A stretch of 58,930 nt of DNA, taken from contig JAGBGN010000023.1 in NCBI GenBank assembly GCA_017935945.1, forward strand, positions 1-58,930, read 5' to 3'. Of the stretch, positions 26,826 through 36,092 are shown one piece after another. How positions within the stretch are numbered: the stretch's first letter is position 1; the number at the start of each line of letters is the position of its first letter. The translations under genes and the position numbers were made by a program. The notes under the pieces are model-generated. The model was not told where the DNA came from, searched no databases, and saw only the letters and a list, made by a program, of their open reading frames with translations. This stretch comes from Candidatus Methanomethylophilaceae archaeon (GTDB taxonomy: Archaea > Thermoplasmatota > Thermoplasmata > Methanomassiliicoccales > Methanomethylophilaceae).

Positions 26826-27089
26826 TCACGACCTCTTCGAACCACCCTTAGGAGAATCCCCATCGACATCCTGGATCTGGGACTCGTATGTCTCGCATAC
26901 GACCTTGTTCTCCAGGGATATGGAGATGTATGTCACTACGATGATTGCCAGACCCACTGCAAACGGTACGTAATACACGGAACTGGCCTGTATAACATAC
27001 AGGATGAATGAAACGAGAATCGCTACGACCCCCAACGCAAGGAACAGGGGCGAACGCGCGTACAGAACACTGGGTAACCGCAACTCCAT
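26826..27089 (-). CDS. Small two-helix membrane protein of unknown function
   Basis: An 87-residue protein with two strong hydrophobic segments (about 14-33 FLALGVVAILVSFILYVIQA and 38-58 YYVPFAVGLAIIVVTYISISL) and a polar, charged C-terminal tail. Its stop overlaps the start of the downstream HD-protein gene, so they are coupled and may work together at the membrane. No family is recognised. Confidence 0.65.
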   Translation of the reverse strand: MELRLPSVLYARSPLFLALGVVAILVSFILYVIQASSVYYVPFAVGLAIIVVTYISISLENKVVCETYESQIQDVDGDSPKGGSKRS

Positions 27090-27138
27090 CAGCAGAGGCT
27101 AAGGCCTCCATGTTTAACTATACTGCGGTTGTGGTAAC

Positions 27139-27156
27139 CCCGCCCCGAAGGGCGGG
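27139..27156 (-). terminator. Hairpin after lysS
   Basis: CCCGCCC-TTCG-GGGCGGG, 8 bases after the lysS stop on the minus strand; a UUCG-capped, very stable stem. Confidence 0.6.
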
Positions 27157-27163
27157 TCAGGCC

Positions 27164-28708
27164 TCACTGGGAGGCCTGGATGAATCTGTTTATCACGAAC
27201 TTCTTGTCCATGGATGCCAGGAATGATCCGATCCTGGGTCCTGCGGTCTTACCGATCAGGATCTTGTACAGGGCCTTGTAAGCTCCCTTGGAACCTATGG
27301 GAGACTCCTTGGCGATCTCCGATATGATGGTGTTGATGGTCTCGGCATCCCAGGGGCAATCGTTCATGCGTGTGACCAGAGCCTGGAAGAAGACCTTCTC
27401 GTTCATGGTGAGCTCCACATCCGCCGGGATCGACTGCTGGATGGAGAACTTGACCTGATCAGGGGCGAAACCGTTGAGCCAGTATCTGACACAGGAGACC
27501 CTGCGCTTGAGCCTGTCGATATCCTCGCTGGACGCTTCGGACATGTCCTCCGTCCTTGAGAGGATGTCCATGACACCATCGAAATCCGACGCCATCTGGA
27601 CGACGTTGACGAGGTGCCTGTAGGGGACCTGCAGGGGGAGTTTCGAGGGTACATGGTTGTGCTGTGCGATCTCGTAAGCACGTACGGAGTTCTCCTCGGA
27701 ATCCGTCCACTCGCCACCGAAGAACAGCCTCTCCATCCTGTCGTACTCGTCCGCCATGTCGAGCGTACCCATGCCGGAGTCGTAGTCGATGGCCCTGGAG
27801 GGGTTGACACGGAGGAACAGGTAGTTGAGGACCTCTGGAGGGGTCATGTTGATCGCATCGAGACCCGTGACGGAGCAACCGAGGGACTTGTGCATCTGTC
27901 CGACACCCTTCAGCTGGACGAACTCGTAGGGGATGGGATGAGGTGCCTTGCCGCCGTATATCTCGGAGACGAGCCTCTTACCGGAATCGTATGATCCACC
28001 GGCAGCCGCATGGTCCTTTCCGAAAGGTTCTGCGGATGTTCCAAAGATCATCCACTTGGCAGGCCACTCGAGCCTCCATGTGAGCTTACCGTCGCCCTTC
28101 CTGATGTCCGCCTTGCCGTGGTGACCGCAGTTACAATCGTACTCCACGAACGGGAACTCGTAGGTGTCGAAGATGGGTTTAGTGAAACGTCCGCATTTCT
28201 CACACACGGGGTTGTAGGGTGCGTAGTCGTCCTTGGCCTCCTTGCCGGTGACCTCGTGGAGAATCTGGATGATCTGGTCCCTCTTCTTGAATGTCTTATC
28301 GATGCACTCGGCGAATTTGCCCTCCTCGTAGAGTTCGTGGGTCCATATGATCTCACATTTGACTCCGAGGGAGTCCACTGCGTCCAGGAAGGGTTGCACG
28401 AAGTGGTGTGCGTAGTTCCTGTGCTTTCCACAGGGACAGGGGATCCTGGAGATGGGCATTCCGACATATTCCTCGAATTTCTCGGGAAGGAAATCATACC
28501 TTTTCCTAAGGGGATCGAACGAATCGATCAGATAGATCAGCCTTACCTCTTTTCCGAGTCCCTCTACGGCGCTGCGTACGGACTCTCCAGTGATGGCTTC
28601 CCTGAGACTACCTACATGGATGATTCCTGTGGGGCTGATACCGGTGGCGATCAGGGGATGATCGCAGGTGTCGGCCACTTCCTTCGCGACTACGTCTGCC
28701 CAGTGCAT
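27164..28708 (-). CDS. lysS: Class I lysyl-tRNA synthetase
   Basis: A 514-residue class I LysRS, the form found in many archaea. It has the HIGH-like motif TGIIHVGSLRE near 28, zinc-type cysteine pairs (CPCGKH; CEKCGR; CNCGHHGKAD) and a late MHKSLGCSV segment standing for KMSKS. The C-terminal helical anticodon-binding part is complete. A class I enzyme is common in methanogens that also encode pyrrolysine. The start is ATG at 28708. No partner genes are coupled to it. Confidence 0.96.
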   Translation of the reverse strand: MHWADVVAKEVADTCDHPLIATGISPTGIIHVGSLREAITGESVRSAVEGLGKEVRLIYLIDSFDPLRKRYDFLPEKFEEYVGMPISRIPCPCGKHRNYAHHFVQPFLDAVDSLGVKCEIIWTHELYEEGKFAECIDKTFKKRDQIIQILHEVTGKEAKDDYAPYNPVCEKCGRFTKPIFDTYEFPFVEYDCNCGHHGKADIRKGDGKLTWRLEWPAKWMIFGTSAEPFGKDHAAAGGSYDSGKRLVSEIYGGKAPHPIPYEFVQLKGVGQMHKSLGCSVTGLDAINMTPPEVLNYLFLRVNPSRAIDYDSGMGTLDMADEYDRMERLFFGGEWTDSEENSVRAYEIAQHNHVPSKLPLQVPYRHLVNVVQMASDFDGVMDILSRTEDMSEASSEDIDRLKRRVSCVRYWLNGFAPDQVKFSIQQSIPADVELTMNEKVFFQALVTRMNDCPWDAETINTIISEIAKESPIGSKGAYKALYKILIGKTAGPRIGSFLASMDKKFVINRFIQASQ

Positions 28709-28764
28709 TTCAATCGGGCTTCGTATCTGCGTAATATAAATAGGTCTTTCGGTGAAGTTGGTTG

Positions 28765-30117
28765 TCAGACACCCGACAGAGCCCTGAACTCCTCCTTGAA
28801 CTCGTCCGCACGCCTACGTGCAACCGAAGGGTCACGGGATTCCGAGTAAATCCTGAACTTGGGTTCCGTACCCGAGGGCCTGAGGAGGACCCACCCATCA
28901 TCATAATCGAATCTCAGACCGTCCATGCGGTTCGCATCCTCACCCTTGTGCAGTTCCGCGATATGGTCCACCATGGTCCCGAGCACACTCGGATCGCATT
29001 CTATGGCATCCTTGACCGTATGGTAGACGGGCAGGGAATCCAACTGCGAATCCAGATCCCCATCGCGTATGATGGATTCCAGCATCCTGGCCGCACCCAT
29101 GGCCCCGTCCCTGCAGAACTGATGGTCGGCGAATATCAGACCACCGTTCTCCTCGCCACCGAATATCCCTCCGTCCTCGATCATCCTGCGGGCTACGACC
29201 GGTGAACCGACGGCGGTCAGTTCTACATCGCCTCCGACTGAAGAAACGACATCCCCGACCAATGACGATGTCGCTACAGTGGTCACGACCTCGCCCGAAC
29301 CTCCGTTGGACATGACCATCCTGCGAGCCAGCAATGCCAGGCTCTTGTCCCCTGCAACATATCTACCTGACCCAGTTATGAAAACCACGCGGTCGGCATC
29401 ACCGTCATGGGCGATACCCAGGTCCGCATCGAACTCCACGACCATCCTCTTGAGGTCGGACAGGTTCTCCTCGGTCGGTTCGCTGTAATGTCCCGGGAAC
29501 ATCCCGTCCGGATTCGCATTCAGGGTGATGGTCCTGACCCCCAGTCTCCTGAGAAGCTGGGGAGTCGTGTTGACGGAAGCGCCGTTGGCACAATCCAGAC
29601 AGACGGTCAGACCTGCGGAGCGTATGGCCTCCACATCGACTTTGGAGATGACGGCATCTATGTAGTCCTCGCCTGCACCTGTGACCGATCTGACAGAACC
29701 GACATGGTCCCAGGTCGTACATGCAAGGTCGCAGTCGTATGCATCCTCTATCGCAGATTCCTCCTCATGGGAACATTCCGTACCATCCGATGAGATGCAC
29801 TTTATCCCGTTGAACTCCGGAGGGTTGTGGGACGCGGTGATCATGACACCTGCTGTGACCTCGGGATGGGTACGCACGTAATACTGCAAGGCGGGAGTGG
29901 GCACCATGCCCAGGTCGAGGACGTCGACACCCATGGACATCAGGCCCGCCGACACGGCACTGCGAACCATGTCTGAAGAAAGACGTGTATCCTTCGCTAT
30001 CGCAACGGGTCCAGGACCCATGACCTTGGCTATGGCCTTACCCACTCTGAGGGCAAGCTCGCAGTCCAGGTAGTCGTTGGCCACACCGCGTATACCGTTG
30101 GTACCGAACATCTTCAT
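28765..30117 (-). CDS. glmM: Phosphoglucosamine/phosphomannomutase
   Basis: A 450-residue alpha-D-phosphohexomutase. The phosphoserine loop is ITASHNPPEFNG near 93, the metal loop AHDGDADRVVF near 235, the sugar loop GGEENGG near 315 and the phosphate-binding loop RPSGTEPKFRIY near 415. The N-terminus MFGTNGIRGVAN is typical of archaeal GlmM/ManB enzymes. It lies 30 bases after a tandem pair of sugar-phosphate isomerase genes, which fits hexose-phosphate interconversion for sugar nucleotides or glycans. Mannose versus glucosamine preference cannot be read by eye. Confidence 0.92.
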   Translation of the reverse strand: MKMFGTNGIRGVANDYLDCELALRVGKAIAKVMGPGPVAIAKDTRLSSDMVRSAVSAGLMSMGVDVLDLGMVPTPALQYYVRTHPEVTAGVMITASHNPPEFNGIKCISSDGTECSHEEESAIEDAYDCDLACTTWDHVGSVRSVTGAGEDYIDAVISKVDVEAIRSAGLTVCLDCANGASVNTTPQLLRRLGVRTITLNANPDGMFPGHYSEPTEENLSDLKRMVVEFDADLGIAHDGDADRVVFITGSGRYVAGDKSLALLARRMVMSNGGSGEVVTTVATSSLVGDVVSSVGGDVELTAVGSPVVARRMIEDGGIFGGEENGGLIFADHQFCRDGAMGAARMLESIIRDGDLDSQLDSLPVYHTVKDAIECDPSVLGTMVDHIAELHKGEDANRMDGLRFDYDDGWVLLRPSGTEPKFRIYSESRDPSVARRRADEFKEEFRALSGV

Positions 30118-30146
30118 TGTGATCGGATGCCGGAACGCATTCTTCC

Positions 30147-31142
30147 TTAATAATCGACAGGACGGTCGGAAAGCCTTTCCTTCATCAACATGACTGGTTT
30201 GACCTCGGCCGCGTCAACACCCCTCATGTCGGCCATTGTGACCGAGATGTAGTCACCCAGCATTATCGCACGGAACATGGCCTCCATCCTGCTGGATCCA
30301 CCGACGTCGATGACGGTGAAATCACGGCCGGACCCCTCCAGGACGGACATGGCTTCCCTCACGGAATCGCAGAACAGTCCCTCCCCCACAAGGAATGTCA
30401 GAGCGAACACGTCGTTTTCGGATTTGGACCAGGACCTCAGACCTGAATACTTCATTCCCGGGAGGTTATCGCAGAACGCCACGTACTTGGAGTTCTCGTT
30501 GAACTGCGTCTTCCAACGGAGGACGACAGAACGTATGCTGTTATCCGCACATATGACTGGGACATGGCACATGTAACGCGATGCCAAATCGCGGACAGGG
30601 GATCCACCCGACTCCAGGAGGTCGCGGTACTCCCTGAGCGAGGGGAGCATGGAACGTATCTCATCCGATACGCTGGGACATCCTGAGGATTCCATCACCG
30701 ACAACGTGTATCCGATCATGTACCCGATCGAGTGCCTCGGATGGAGACCCTTGGGCAACACGATGATCTGGTTGCCATCAGCCGATGCCAGACGCTCGAG
30801 AATCCCCCCGGACGTTATCACGACGATCCTGCAACCACGGCCCTTAGCCTCGTTGTACATCTCGATGGTCTCTGCGGTATTACCCGAGTAACTGGACACT
30901 ATGGCGAGTGTCCTATCGCCCACCCATATGGGGAGGCCTGGACTCTTTATCACGGACACGGGGACCTTGGAGCAATCCATGCAACAATCAAGGACGACAT
31001 CCGCGGTTATGGCGGAACCGCCCATACCGCACAATATGATGTTCTTGCAATCGGACCTTATGTTGGGATCGTATCCGAGTGTACGACCCAGATCGTCCAC
31101 GAAGTTGTGGAGCTGCTCGGCGGTGCTGATGGAATCCGGCAT
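30147..31142 (-). CDS. Bifunctional phosphoglucose/phosphomannose isomerase-like SIS protein, copy 1
   Basis: A 331-residue SIS-fold protein of the archaeal PGI/PMI family. It keeps the glycine-rich LCGMGGSAITADVV near 41, the phosphate loop SSYSGNTAETIE near 88, the RWKTQFNENSK block near 216 with its catalytic-type glutamate, and the C-terminal GDYISVTMADMRGVDAAEV region. The following block, usually PE-x-x-HNE-x-x-GW with a catalytic histidine, is PGMKYSGLRSW here, so the His and Glu are gone. The ATG overlaps the stop of copy 2 (TGATG), so the two are made together. The missing histidine may be supplied by copy 2. Confidence 0.85.
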   Translation of the reverse strand: MPDSISTAEQLHNFVDDLGRTLGYDPNIRSDCKNIILCGMGGSAITADVVLDCCMDCSKVPVSVIKSPGLPIWVGDRTLAIVSSYSGNTAETIEMYNEAKGRGCRIVVITSGGILERLASADGNQIIVLPKGLHPRHSIGYMIGYTLSVMESSGCPSVSDEIRSMLPSLREYRDLLESGGSPVRDLASRYMCHVPVICADNSIRSVVLRWKTQFNENSKYVAFCDNLPGMKYSGLRSWSKSENDVFALTFLVGEGLFCDSVREAMSVLEGSGRDFTVIDVGGSSRMEAMFRAIMLGDYISVTMADMRGVDAAEVKPVMLMKERLSDRPVDY

Positions 31143-32131
31143 CAAACCCACCTCCCTCTGGAACCGACAGCCACATCCGCCAGGATCATGCCGCGGAGGT
31201 TCTTGTACAACGGATCGGCCTTCTCACCGAGATCGATGTACATGACCGGGCGACCCTCGTTCTCCAGGATGTCGACCATGGACCCCACGATGAAATCGAG
31301 CAGCCCCGATGTCGTGGGCCCGTTGAGGACGATGATCCTCAGCTCAGGGGCATGAAGGTTAGGATCGAACCATCCCACCAGTTCGTTATGGTCGAACTCT
31401 GGAAGCTCCCCATGGAATGCCACCACCCCCCTGGAATCCAGATTGACCTTCCATCTGAGACATGCGGCCCTTACATCAGAGGTACCGTAAACAGCGGGCA
31501 TGGACCCCTCCAGATGAGCCCTTATGTCGGATACCACCTGGGATCCGGATATGGATTCCTCGAAACGTTCCAACTCATCCAACAATCCGTGGAGACGGTC
31601 CGATGCGTCGGAGAAACCTGCGGACTGCACGATGTTGCAGAGAATCGGAATCTCACAGTATGTTGCTTCCTCTGGATCCATCCCAGAAGGCAGCATGAAC
31701 ACGTCGCAACAGCAACCTTCGCAGAACCTCGCGAGGGATTCGTCCGATGTTATGCAGAACAACCTGCATCCGCGGGAGGACATCTCATCGATTATGGTCC
31801 TGACCTCCGTCTCCTCGCCGGTATAGGATACGATGATGACCACAGTACCCTCACCTACCCAACCTGGAACACGTGAATCGCTGTAGACCGGTATGGGGAC
31901 GCTCGAATGGTGGTCCGCATGACAGGATACCAGTTCCGCGGAAACACACGACTGGCCGAAAGCGAACATGCAGGCACTATCGGAACCAGGAACGGATCCG
32001 ACTTCCAAATCCAAATACCTGCGGATATGATGCGTGACATGGCTGCATGGACCCTTCGTGCCACGCGATACATCATCCAAACCATCCATATTCATCCCAT
32101 CCGAATGCGTACCGATTTCGAACACATTCAC
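31142..32131 (-). CDS. Divergent PGI/PMI-like SIS protein, copy 2
   Basis: A 329-residue paralogue of the downstream isomerase gene, much altered. The glycine-rich loop is AFGQSCVSAELV in place of GMGGSA, and the phosphate loop is VSYTGEETEV. The NEN block is replaced by RWKVNLDSRG, so the catalytic-type glutamate is lost. The next block, LPEFDHNELVGW, is fully conserved with its histidine. The C-terminus stops early (GSRGRWV) before the usual GD-x-x-S...RGVDP segment. It cannot be a normal stand-alone isomerase. Pattern and coupling to copy 1 suggest a partner subunit or a regulatory pseudoenzyme. Confidence 0.75.
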   Translation of the reverse strand: MNVFEIGTHSDGMNMDGLDDVSRGTKGPCSHVTHHIRRYLDLEVGSVPGSDSACMFAFGQSCVSAELVSCHADHHSSVPIPVYSDSRVPGWVGEGTVVIIVSYTGEETEVRTIIDEMSSRGCRLFCITSDESLARFCEGCCCDVFMLPSGMDPEEATYCEIPILCNIVQSAGFSDASDRLHGLLDELERFEESISGSQVVSDIRAHLEGSMPAVYGTSDVRAACLRWKVNLDSRGVVAFHGELPEFDHNELVGWFDPNLHAPELRIIVLNGPTTSGLLDFIVGSMVDILENEGRPVMYIDLGEKADPLYKNLRGMILADVAVGSRGRWV

Positions 32132-32229
32132 ACTCTCTAATGGATGCTGGTATTATACCCTTATCCCATCAGATTCGTTCCCGCTGTATCCAGACATACG
32201 TTTGTAGAATCCATTCCCTTGGAAGCTAT

Positions 32230-32239
32230 GTTTTTATAT
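32230..32239 (+). promoter_or_regulatory. TATA box of secG
   Basis: GTTTTTATATTA lies about 25-30 bases before the secG ATG, so the transcript is nearly leaderless. Confidence 0.5.
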
Positions 32240-32260
32240 TAATCATGGATTCGACCCAGT

Positions 32261-32425
32261 ATGGCAAAGAAGAACGACAGTGGTTTTCAGTCCTCTGCAG
32301 GCCTTATGAGGTATTTCGACACTGAGAATGAGAAAGGTCTCAGGATCAGCCCCAGGGCAGTTGTGGGACTCGCCATCGGACTCGTGGTCGTCGTACTCCT
32401 GCTGAACACCCTAGTACCTCTCTGA
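32261..32425 (+). CDS. secG: Preprotein translocase Sec61-beta/SecG subunit
   Basis: A 54-residue protein. A polar N-terminal half contains the family's GLMRYFDTENEKGLRISPRAV block, followed by one transmembrane helix (VVGLAIGLVVVVLLLNTLVPL) at the C-terminus. This is the archaeal Sec61-beta, the small subunit of the SecYE-beta channel, and the length is typical (50-60 residues). The gene stands alone on the plus strand with its own TATA box. Confidence 0.92.
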   Translation: MAKKNDSGFQSSAGLMRYFDTENEKGLRISPRAVVGLAIGLVVVVLLLNTLVPL

Positions 32426-32554
32426 GGCCCATCAGGCGTTTCAGTGAATCACCTTTTAGCTTGGGCTATATCAAGCAGAATGATTCGACCCGACAGCATT
32501 GACTTCGGGAATTGAAAATAATAAAAGAAAAGGGGCAGTGCCCCGTTTGTTTGA

Positions 32555-33850
32555 TCAGATACGGTCCTCTGCAAGGATCGTATACTCTTCCGGATACTTC
32601 TTCCTGAACATCTTGGTCAGTATCGGAGGTGCTATTATGGTCGTTGCAACAGACATCAGCACGACGACTGCATACAGCTCCTGGGACATCGCACCTGAAG
32701 CGAGACCTATGGAAGCTATGATGATTCCCACCTCACCCCTAGGCATCATACCGACTCCGACGATGTTGAAAGCAGAGTGGTTGTCCATACTCTTGTCCGC
32801 GATCCTGGTTCCGATTCCACAACCCACGTACTTGGTCAGAAGTGCGAGGACGATGACCACGACGGACAGGATGATCACGGATGTATCCGTGAGTGTGGAT
32901 ATGTCGACCTGCAGACCGACATTGAGGAAGAAGAAGGAGATCAGGAACGATGTTATGGATTCGACCTTGTGCTCCAACTCCCACTCCCATGCATAGTCTG
33001 CGAAGAGCATACCTGCGAGGAATGCTCCGATGATTGCTGCGAGACCGATGAATTCCGCAAACGCTGCCATGAACAGACAGACGATCAATGCGAGAGCCAA
33101 TTTGTTGGCAGATGCAGGTACCTTTCCTGCTTCGATCGCCTTCCTACGCCTGTTATCGAAGTAATCATAGATCCTGGGTACGACGAACTTGCATGCCAGG
33201 ATGATCACAACCACGAAGAGGACAGCCTGTATCGATATGGAAAGAATATTTCCGATCGAGAACCCGGATTCGGACATTCCCTTGACCACAGCCAGAACGA
33301 TCATACCGAGAACATCGTCGATGACTGCGGCACCGATGATGATACGAGCCTCACGGGAATCCATGAGCTTCATGTCCTTGATTATACGTGCTGTGATACC
33401 TACAGAGGTTGCCACCATCGCTGCTGCCATGAACAGGGCGTGATTCATGTTGCCATCCACAGCCAAGATGAGTGCCAATCCCGCGATGAACGGAAGCACG
33501 ACTCCCATAACTGCGGCCAACAAGGCGGCTTTTCCGGATCCGAGGAGGTCCTTGACCTTGGTCTCGAGACCTACAGAGAATAGCAGGAAGATCACACCCA
33601 GTTCAGCCAACGCATACACGATCGTGTAGATCTCGCTACCCATGTCCCCCTCTACACCAGGTACGGGCATCTCCAGGCCCAGCGTCTCCATCAGGGACCA
33701 ATCCCCGATGGCGAGGTTAGCGATGAGAATTCCAATCAGTATCTCCCCGATCAATCCGGGAAGACCGAATTTGCTCACTATCGCTGAACCTACGCGAGCT
33801 AGTGCGAAAAGTACTGCCATTGCGAACAGTAGATTCAACAGTAATTCCAT
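32555..33850 (-). CDS. Na+/H+ or K+/H+ antiporter (CPA2, KefB/NapA-like)
   Basis: A 431-residue integral membrane protein with about 13 hydrophobic segments. Family features are GLPGLIGEILIGILIA near 29-44, the FSVGLETKVKDLL segment near 96, and GAAVIDDVLGMIVLAV near 172, whose paired aspartates (DD) form the ion site of electrogenic antiporters. No C-terminal RCK/TrkA-N domain follows, so it resembles NapA-type rather than Kef systems. TATA-like AT-rich sequence (33868-33888) lies just upstream on the minus strand. Confidence 0.9.
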   Translation of the reverse strand: MELLLNLLFAMAVLFALARVGSAIVSKFGLPGLIGEILIGILIANLAIGDWSLMETLGLEMPVPGVEGDMGSEIYTIVYALAELGVIFLLFSVGLETKVKDLLGSGKAALLAAVMGVVLPFIAGLALILAVDGNMNHALFMAAAMVATSVGITARIIKDMKLMDSREARIIIGAAVIDDVLGMIVLAVVKGMSESGFSIGNILSISIQAVLFVVVIILACKFVVPRIYDYFDNRRRKAIEAGKVPASANKLALALIVCLFMAAFAEFIGLAAIIGAFLAGMLFADYAWEWELEHKVESITSFLISFFFLNVGLQVDISTLTDTSVIILSVVVIVLALLTKYVGCGIGTRIADKSMDNHSAFNIVGVGMMPRGEVGIIIASIGLASGAMSQELYAVVVLMSVATTIIAPPILTKMFRKKYPEEYTILAEDRI

Positions 33851-33867
33851 AGTGTACGGATTCCTGA

Positions 33868-33890
33868 TGACTATATAATATTATTATAGA
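33868..33890 (-). promoter_or_regulatory. TATA region of the antiporter gene
   Basis: The AT-only minus-strand run CTATAATAATATTATATAG ends about 18-25 bases before the antiporter ATG. Confidence 0.45.
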
Positions 33891-33949
33891 GAAAAACGCA
33901 GTGGATGGGGAAAAGGTTTGGTACCCTGCCAGAGGGTGTTGCATCTCCT

Positions 33950-36016
33950 TCAGAAAATGAAACAGACCGAATCATCGGCACCTGTTCCGTTTCCGAAGGA
34001 GAATGTGACGACCGGGGCGGGTGCTACGTGCTCGGCATCTGCTTCAGCAGGTGCGGACAGCATGACCGGTGCGGAAACCGGGAGTGAAAGCATGACCGGT
34101 GCGGAAGGAAGTGCGGGCACAACCTCTGGCACGGACATGCACACGGATTCTGCGGAAGCCTGTTGGACAGACTCCTCTGCGATCATCATCTCGTAGCATA
34201 TGCGCTCCATGTCATCTTCAGGTAAGGAATCGTACTCGAACCTGAACACGGATGAGTCCTCATCCACATCAAGCTCGGGAACCGTTAACCTCATGAGGTC
34301 CCCTACCTCGTCGGTGATCTCCACCGCTGGCTCTGACCCGGACACGGCATCCGGGGTGACAGTCTCCCCGACTGTCAACTCAAAAGGGTTGCGGAGCCCC
34401 TCGTCGGACTCTTTCTCCTCTGTGTTGTTGACGGTCTGAAGAACCCCGTTCTTGAAACGGAAGCTCTTGGGACGGCGGACGGTCGGCTCTATGATCTCGA
34501 CATCATCCAAACCTGTCATCTTGGTGGTGGGCAGCTTTACAGAATCCTTCTGGATTGTGCCTGAAGCGGATGTCTCCGCCATTTCGGATCCTGCGATCTT
34601 CGCAATGCCGACTGATCCTACATCTGAGGAGGGTGCGTCTCCCTCCAGCATCAGTCCCTCTAAAGCCGAGGGTAGGGTAGCAGCTGCAACGACGGGTTCA
34701 TCCATCTTTGCGCTCTCCTCGACGGGCTCCACGGTTTCAATCGATTCCTCCTCGAATGCACCCACACACTCCTCAGCAGGAGCTGTGGATGCCTCGATGA
34801 AGGATGTGACGCTTGATGTCTCGGGCACCACTGCGATCTCATCGACAGGTGCCTCTTCCGGAGCTTCCACGAAGCCGAAGCTCTGGACCTTTGGCTGGGC
34901 TTCCACGACGGAGGTGGATCCCTGTTCGCTCTTGTACTCCTCCATCGCAGCCTCGATCTCATCCTTATGCTGGGAAAGGATCTCCTCAGCCTCGTTGTCC
35001 ACATCCATCACGAGCTCGTACTCGTAGTCGGTATCGGCTTCCTCATTTTCAGACCCTGCTGCGGATACGGGCTCGGATTCGATTCCGGTGATTCCTTCGA
35101 CCATCATGGTGGATTCTTCCACTGTGAAGGAGGCCTCGTCCACGAAAGCGGAATGCGGTACATCCTCAGGCGTATGCCATATCTCCGTCTCATCGACAGA
35201 TGGCTCATTGGACATGACCGGCTCAGTCGCGATTCCATCGACATCGTGCTGGAATACATCTACAGACTCGACCACGGGGACAATATCCGGCTCGTCATCG
35301 ATCTGTATCGGTTCGGAACCTGATGCATCGAAGGGCTCAATCATGTCGTCGAGGGCTTCCTCAACCACCTGACTGACCTCGTTCTGGGGAATCTCATCCG
35401 CCATGAACTCGTTGGAGGATGCCTCATCATCGATGAACTCGACGCCTCCGACATGGTTCACCACTTCGACATGCTTCATTCTGTTGAAATCCACAGTCGG
35501 TGTCGGACGGACAGTACCATCCACGACCTCTCCGATGGTCACCTGTATGTTGACACCATCGGATGTTCCGGTTTCGACGTTCTTGAAAAGTGTTTTGGTT
35601 ACATCGCTTGCTTCCTGAACTGCACCTACATCCACACCTACGGATGATTGCGGTGTTGAGACATTGGAACCAACGAATTCCCCACGGCTACCGTTGACGA
35701 CGAACAGAGTTCCATCATCGAACAATGCACTATCGGGGGTTTTTGATATGAAAATCTCGGACGTGTCGTCTATGTTGTATTTCTCATACCCATTCTTGTC
35801 CAGTTCACAGACTCCGGGCGTATAGACCGACAATCCTTTGCGATTGTTGAACATGTTCTGCAGGGAATTGCCTACATTCTTGGTCATACCGGTGAAGTGG
35901 CCCAATCCCTTCTTCAGAGCGTCCGCCGCACCAGCACCATTGAAACTGATGCCCTTGCGGCCGATTAGGCTCTTTGCAGAGCCACCGCTATTGCTATTGC
36001 GTGAGCTATCACTCAT
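33950..36016 (-). CDS. Large acidic, probably disordered protein of unknown function
   Basis: A 688-residue protein I do not recognise. The first 60 residues are basic and glycine/serine-rich (SGGSAKSLIGRKG..., then ADALKKGLGHFTGMTKNVGNSL). Residues about 65-130 look folded (YTPGVCELDKNGYEKYNIDD...). Most of the rest is rich in Glu, Asp, Ser, Val and Pro with few aromatics, as in disordered proteins. A short ordered patch (VRRPKSFRFKNGVLQTV) lies near residue 505. The end carries SAPVMLS-type repeats encoded by an exact 18-bp direct repeat. No signal peptide or membrane helix is seen. The start MSDSSRNS is chosen because a longer frame would run through the TATA box (CTTTATAAAC near 36052). 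Confidence 0.75.
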   Translation of the reverse strand: MSDSSRNSNSGGSAKSLIGRKGISFNGAGAADALKKGLGHFTGMTKNVGNSLQNMFNNRKGLSVYTPGVCELDKNGYEKYNIDDTSEIFISKTPDSALFDDGTLFVVNGSRGEFVGSNVSTPQSSVGVDVGAVQEASDVTKTLFKNVETGTSDGVNIQVTIGEVVDGTVRPTPTVDFNRMKHVEVVNHVGGVEFIDDEASSNEFMADEIPQNEVSQVVEEALDDMIEPFDASGSEPIQIDDEPDIVPVVESVDVFQHDVDGIATEPVMSNEPSVDETEIWHTPEDVPHSAFVDEASFTVEESTMMVEGITGIESEPVSAAGSENEEADTDYEYELVMDVDNEAEEILSQHKDEIEAAMEEYKSEQGSTSVVEAQPKVQSFGFVEAPEEAPVDEIAVVPETSSVTSFIEASTAPAEECVGAFEEESIETVEPVEESAKMDEPVVAAATLPSALEGLMLEGDAPSSDVGSVGIAKIAGSEMAETSASGTIQKDSVKLPTTKMTGLDDVEIIEPTVRRPKSFRFKNGVLQTVNNTEEKESDEGLRNPFELTVGETVTPDAVSGSEPAVEITDEVGDLMRLTVPELDVDEDSSVFRFEYDSLPEDDMERICYEMMIAEESVQQASAESVCMSVPEVVPALPSAPVMLSLPVSAPVMLSAPAEADAEHVAPAPVVTFSFGNGTGADDSVCFIF
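34059..34106. repeat. Two exact 18-bp direct repeats in the acidic-protein gene
   Basis: AGCATGACCGGTGCGGAA occurs at 34059-34076 and again at 34089-34106, a 30-base period encoding a 10-residue repeat (SAPVMLSLPV / SAPVMLSAPA). Confidence 0.8.
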
Positions 36017-36092
36017 GCTATCCCATCCACGACTAGGTAGGATTTCATGGTTTATAAAGATATGATAAGTGTCCAAAAACGTCCATTTTCAC

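Noticed and set aside
33950-33970. C-terminal CFIF of the acidic protein as a CaaX-type lipid signal
   Set aside because: Protein prenylation at CaaX boxes is not an established archaeal system, and no processing enzyme is seen here.
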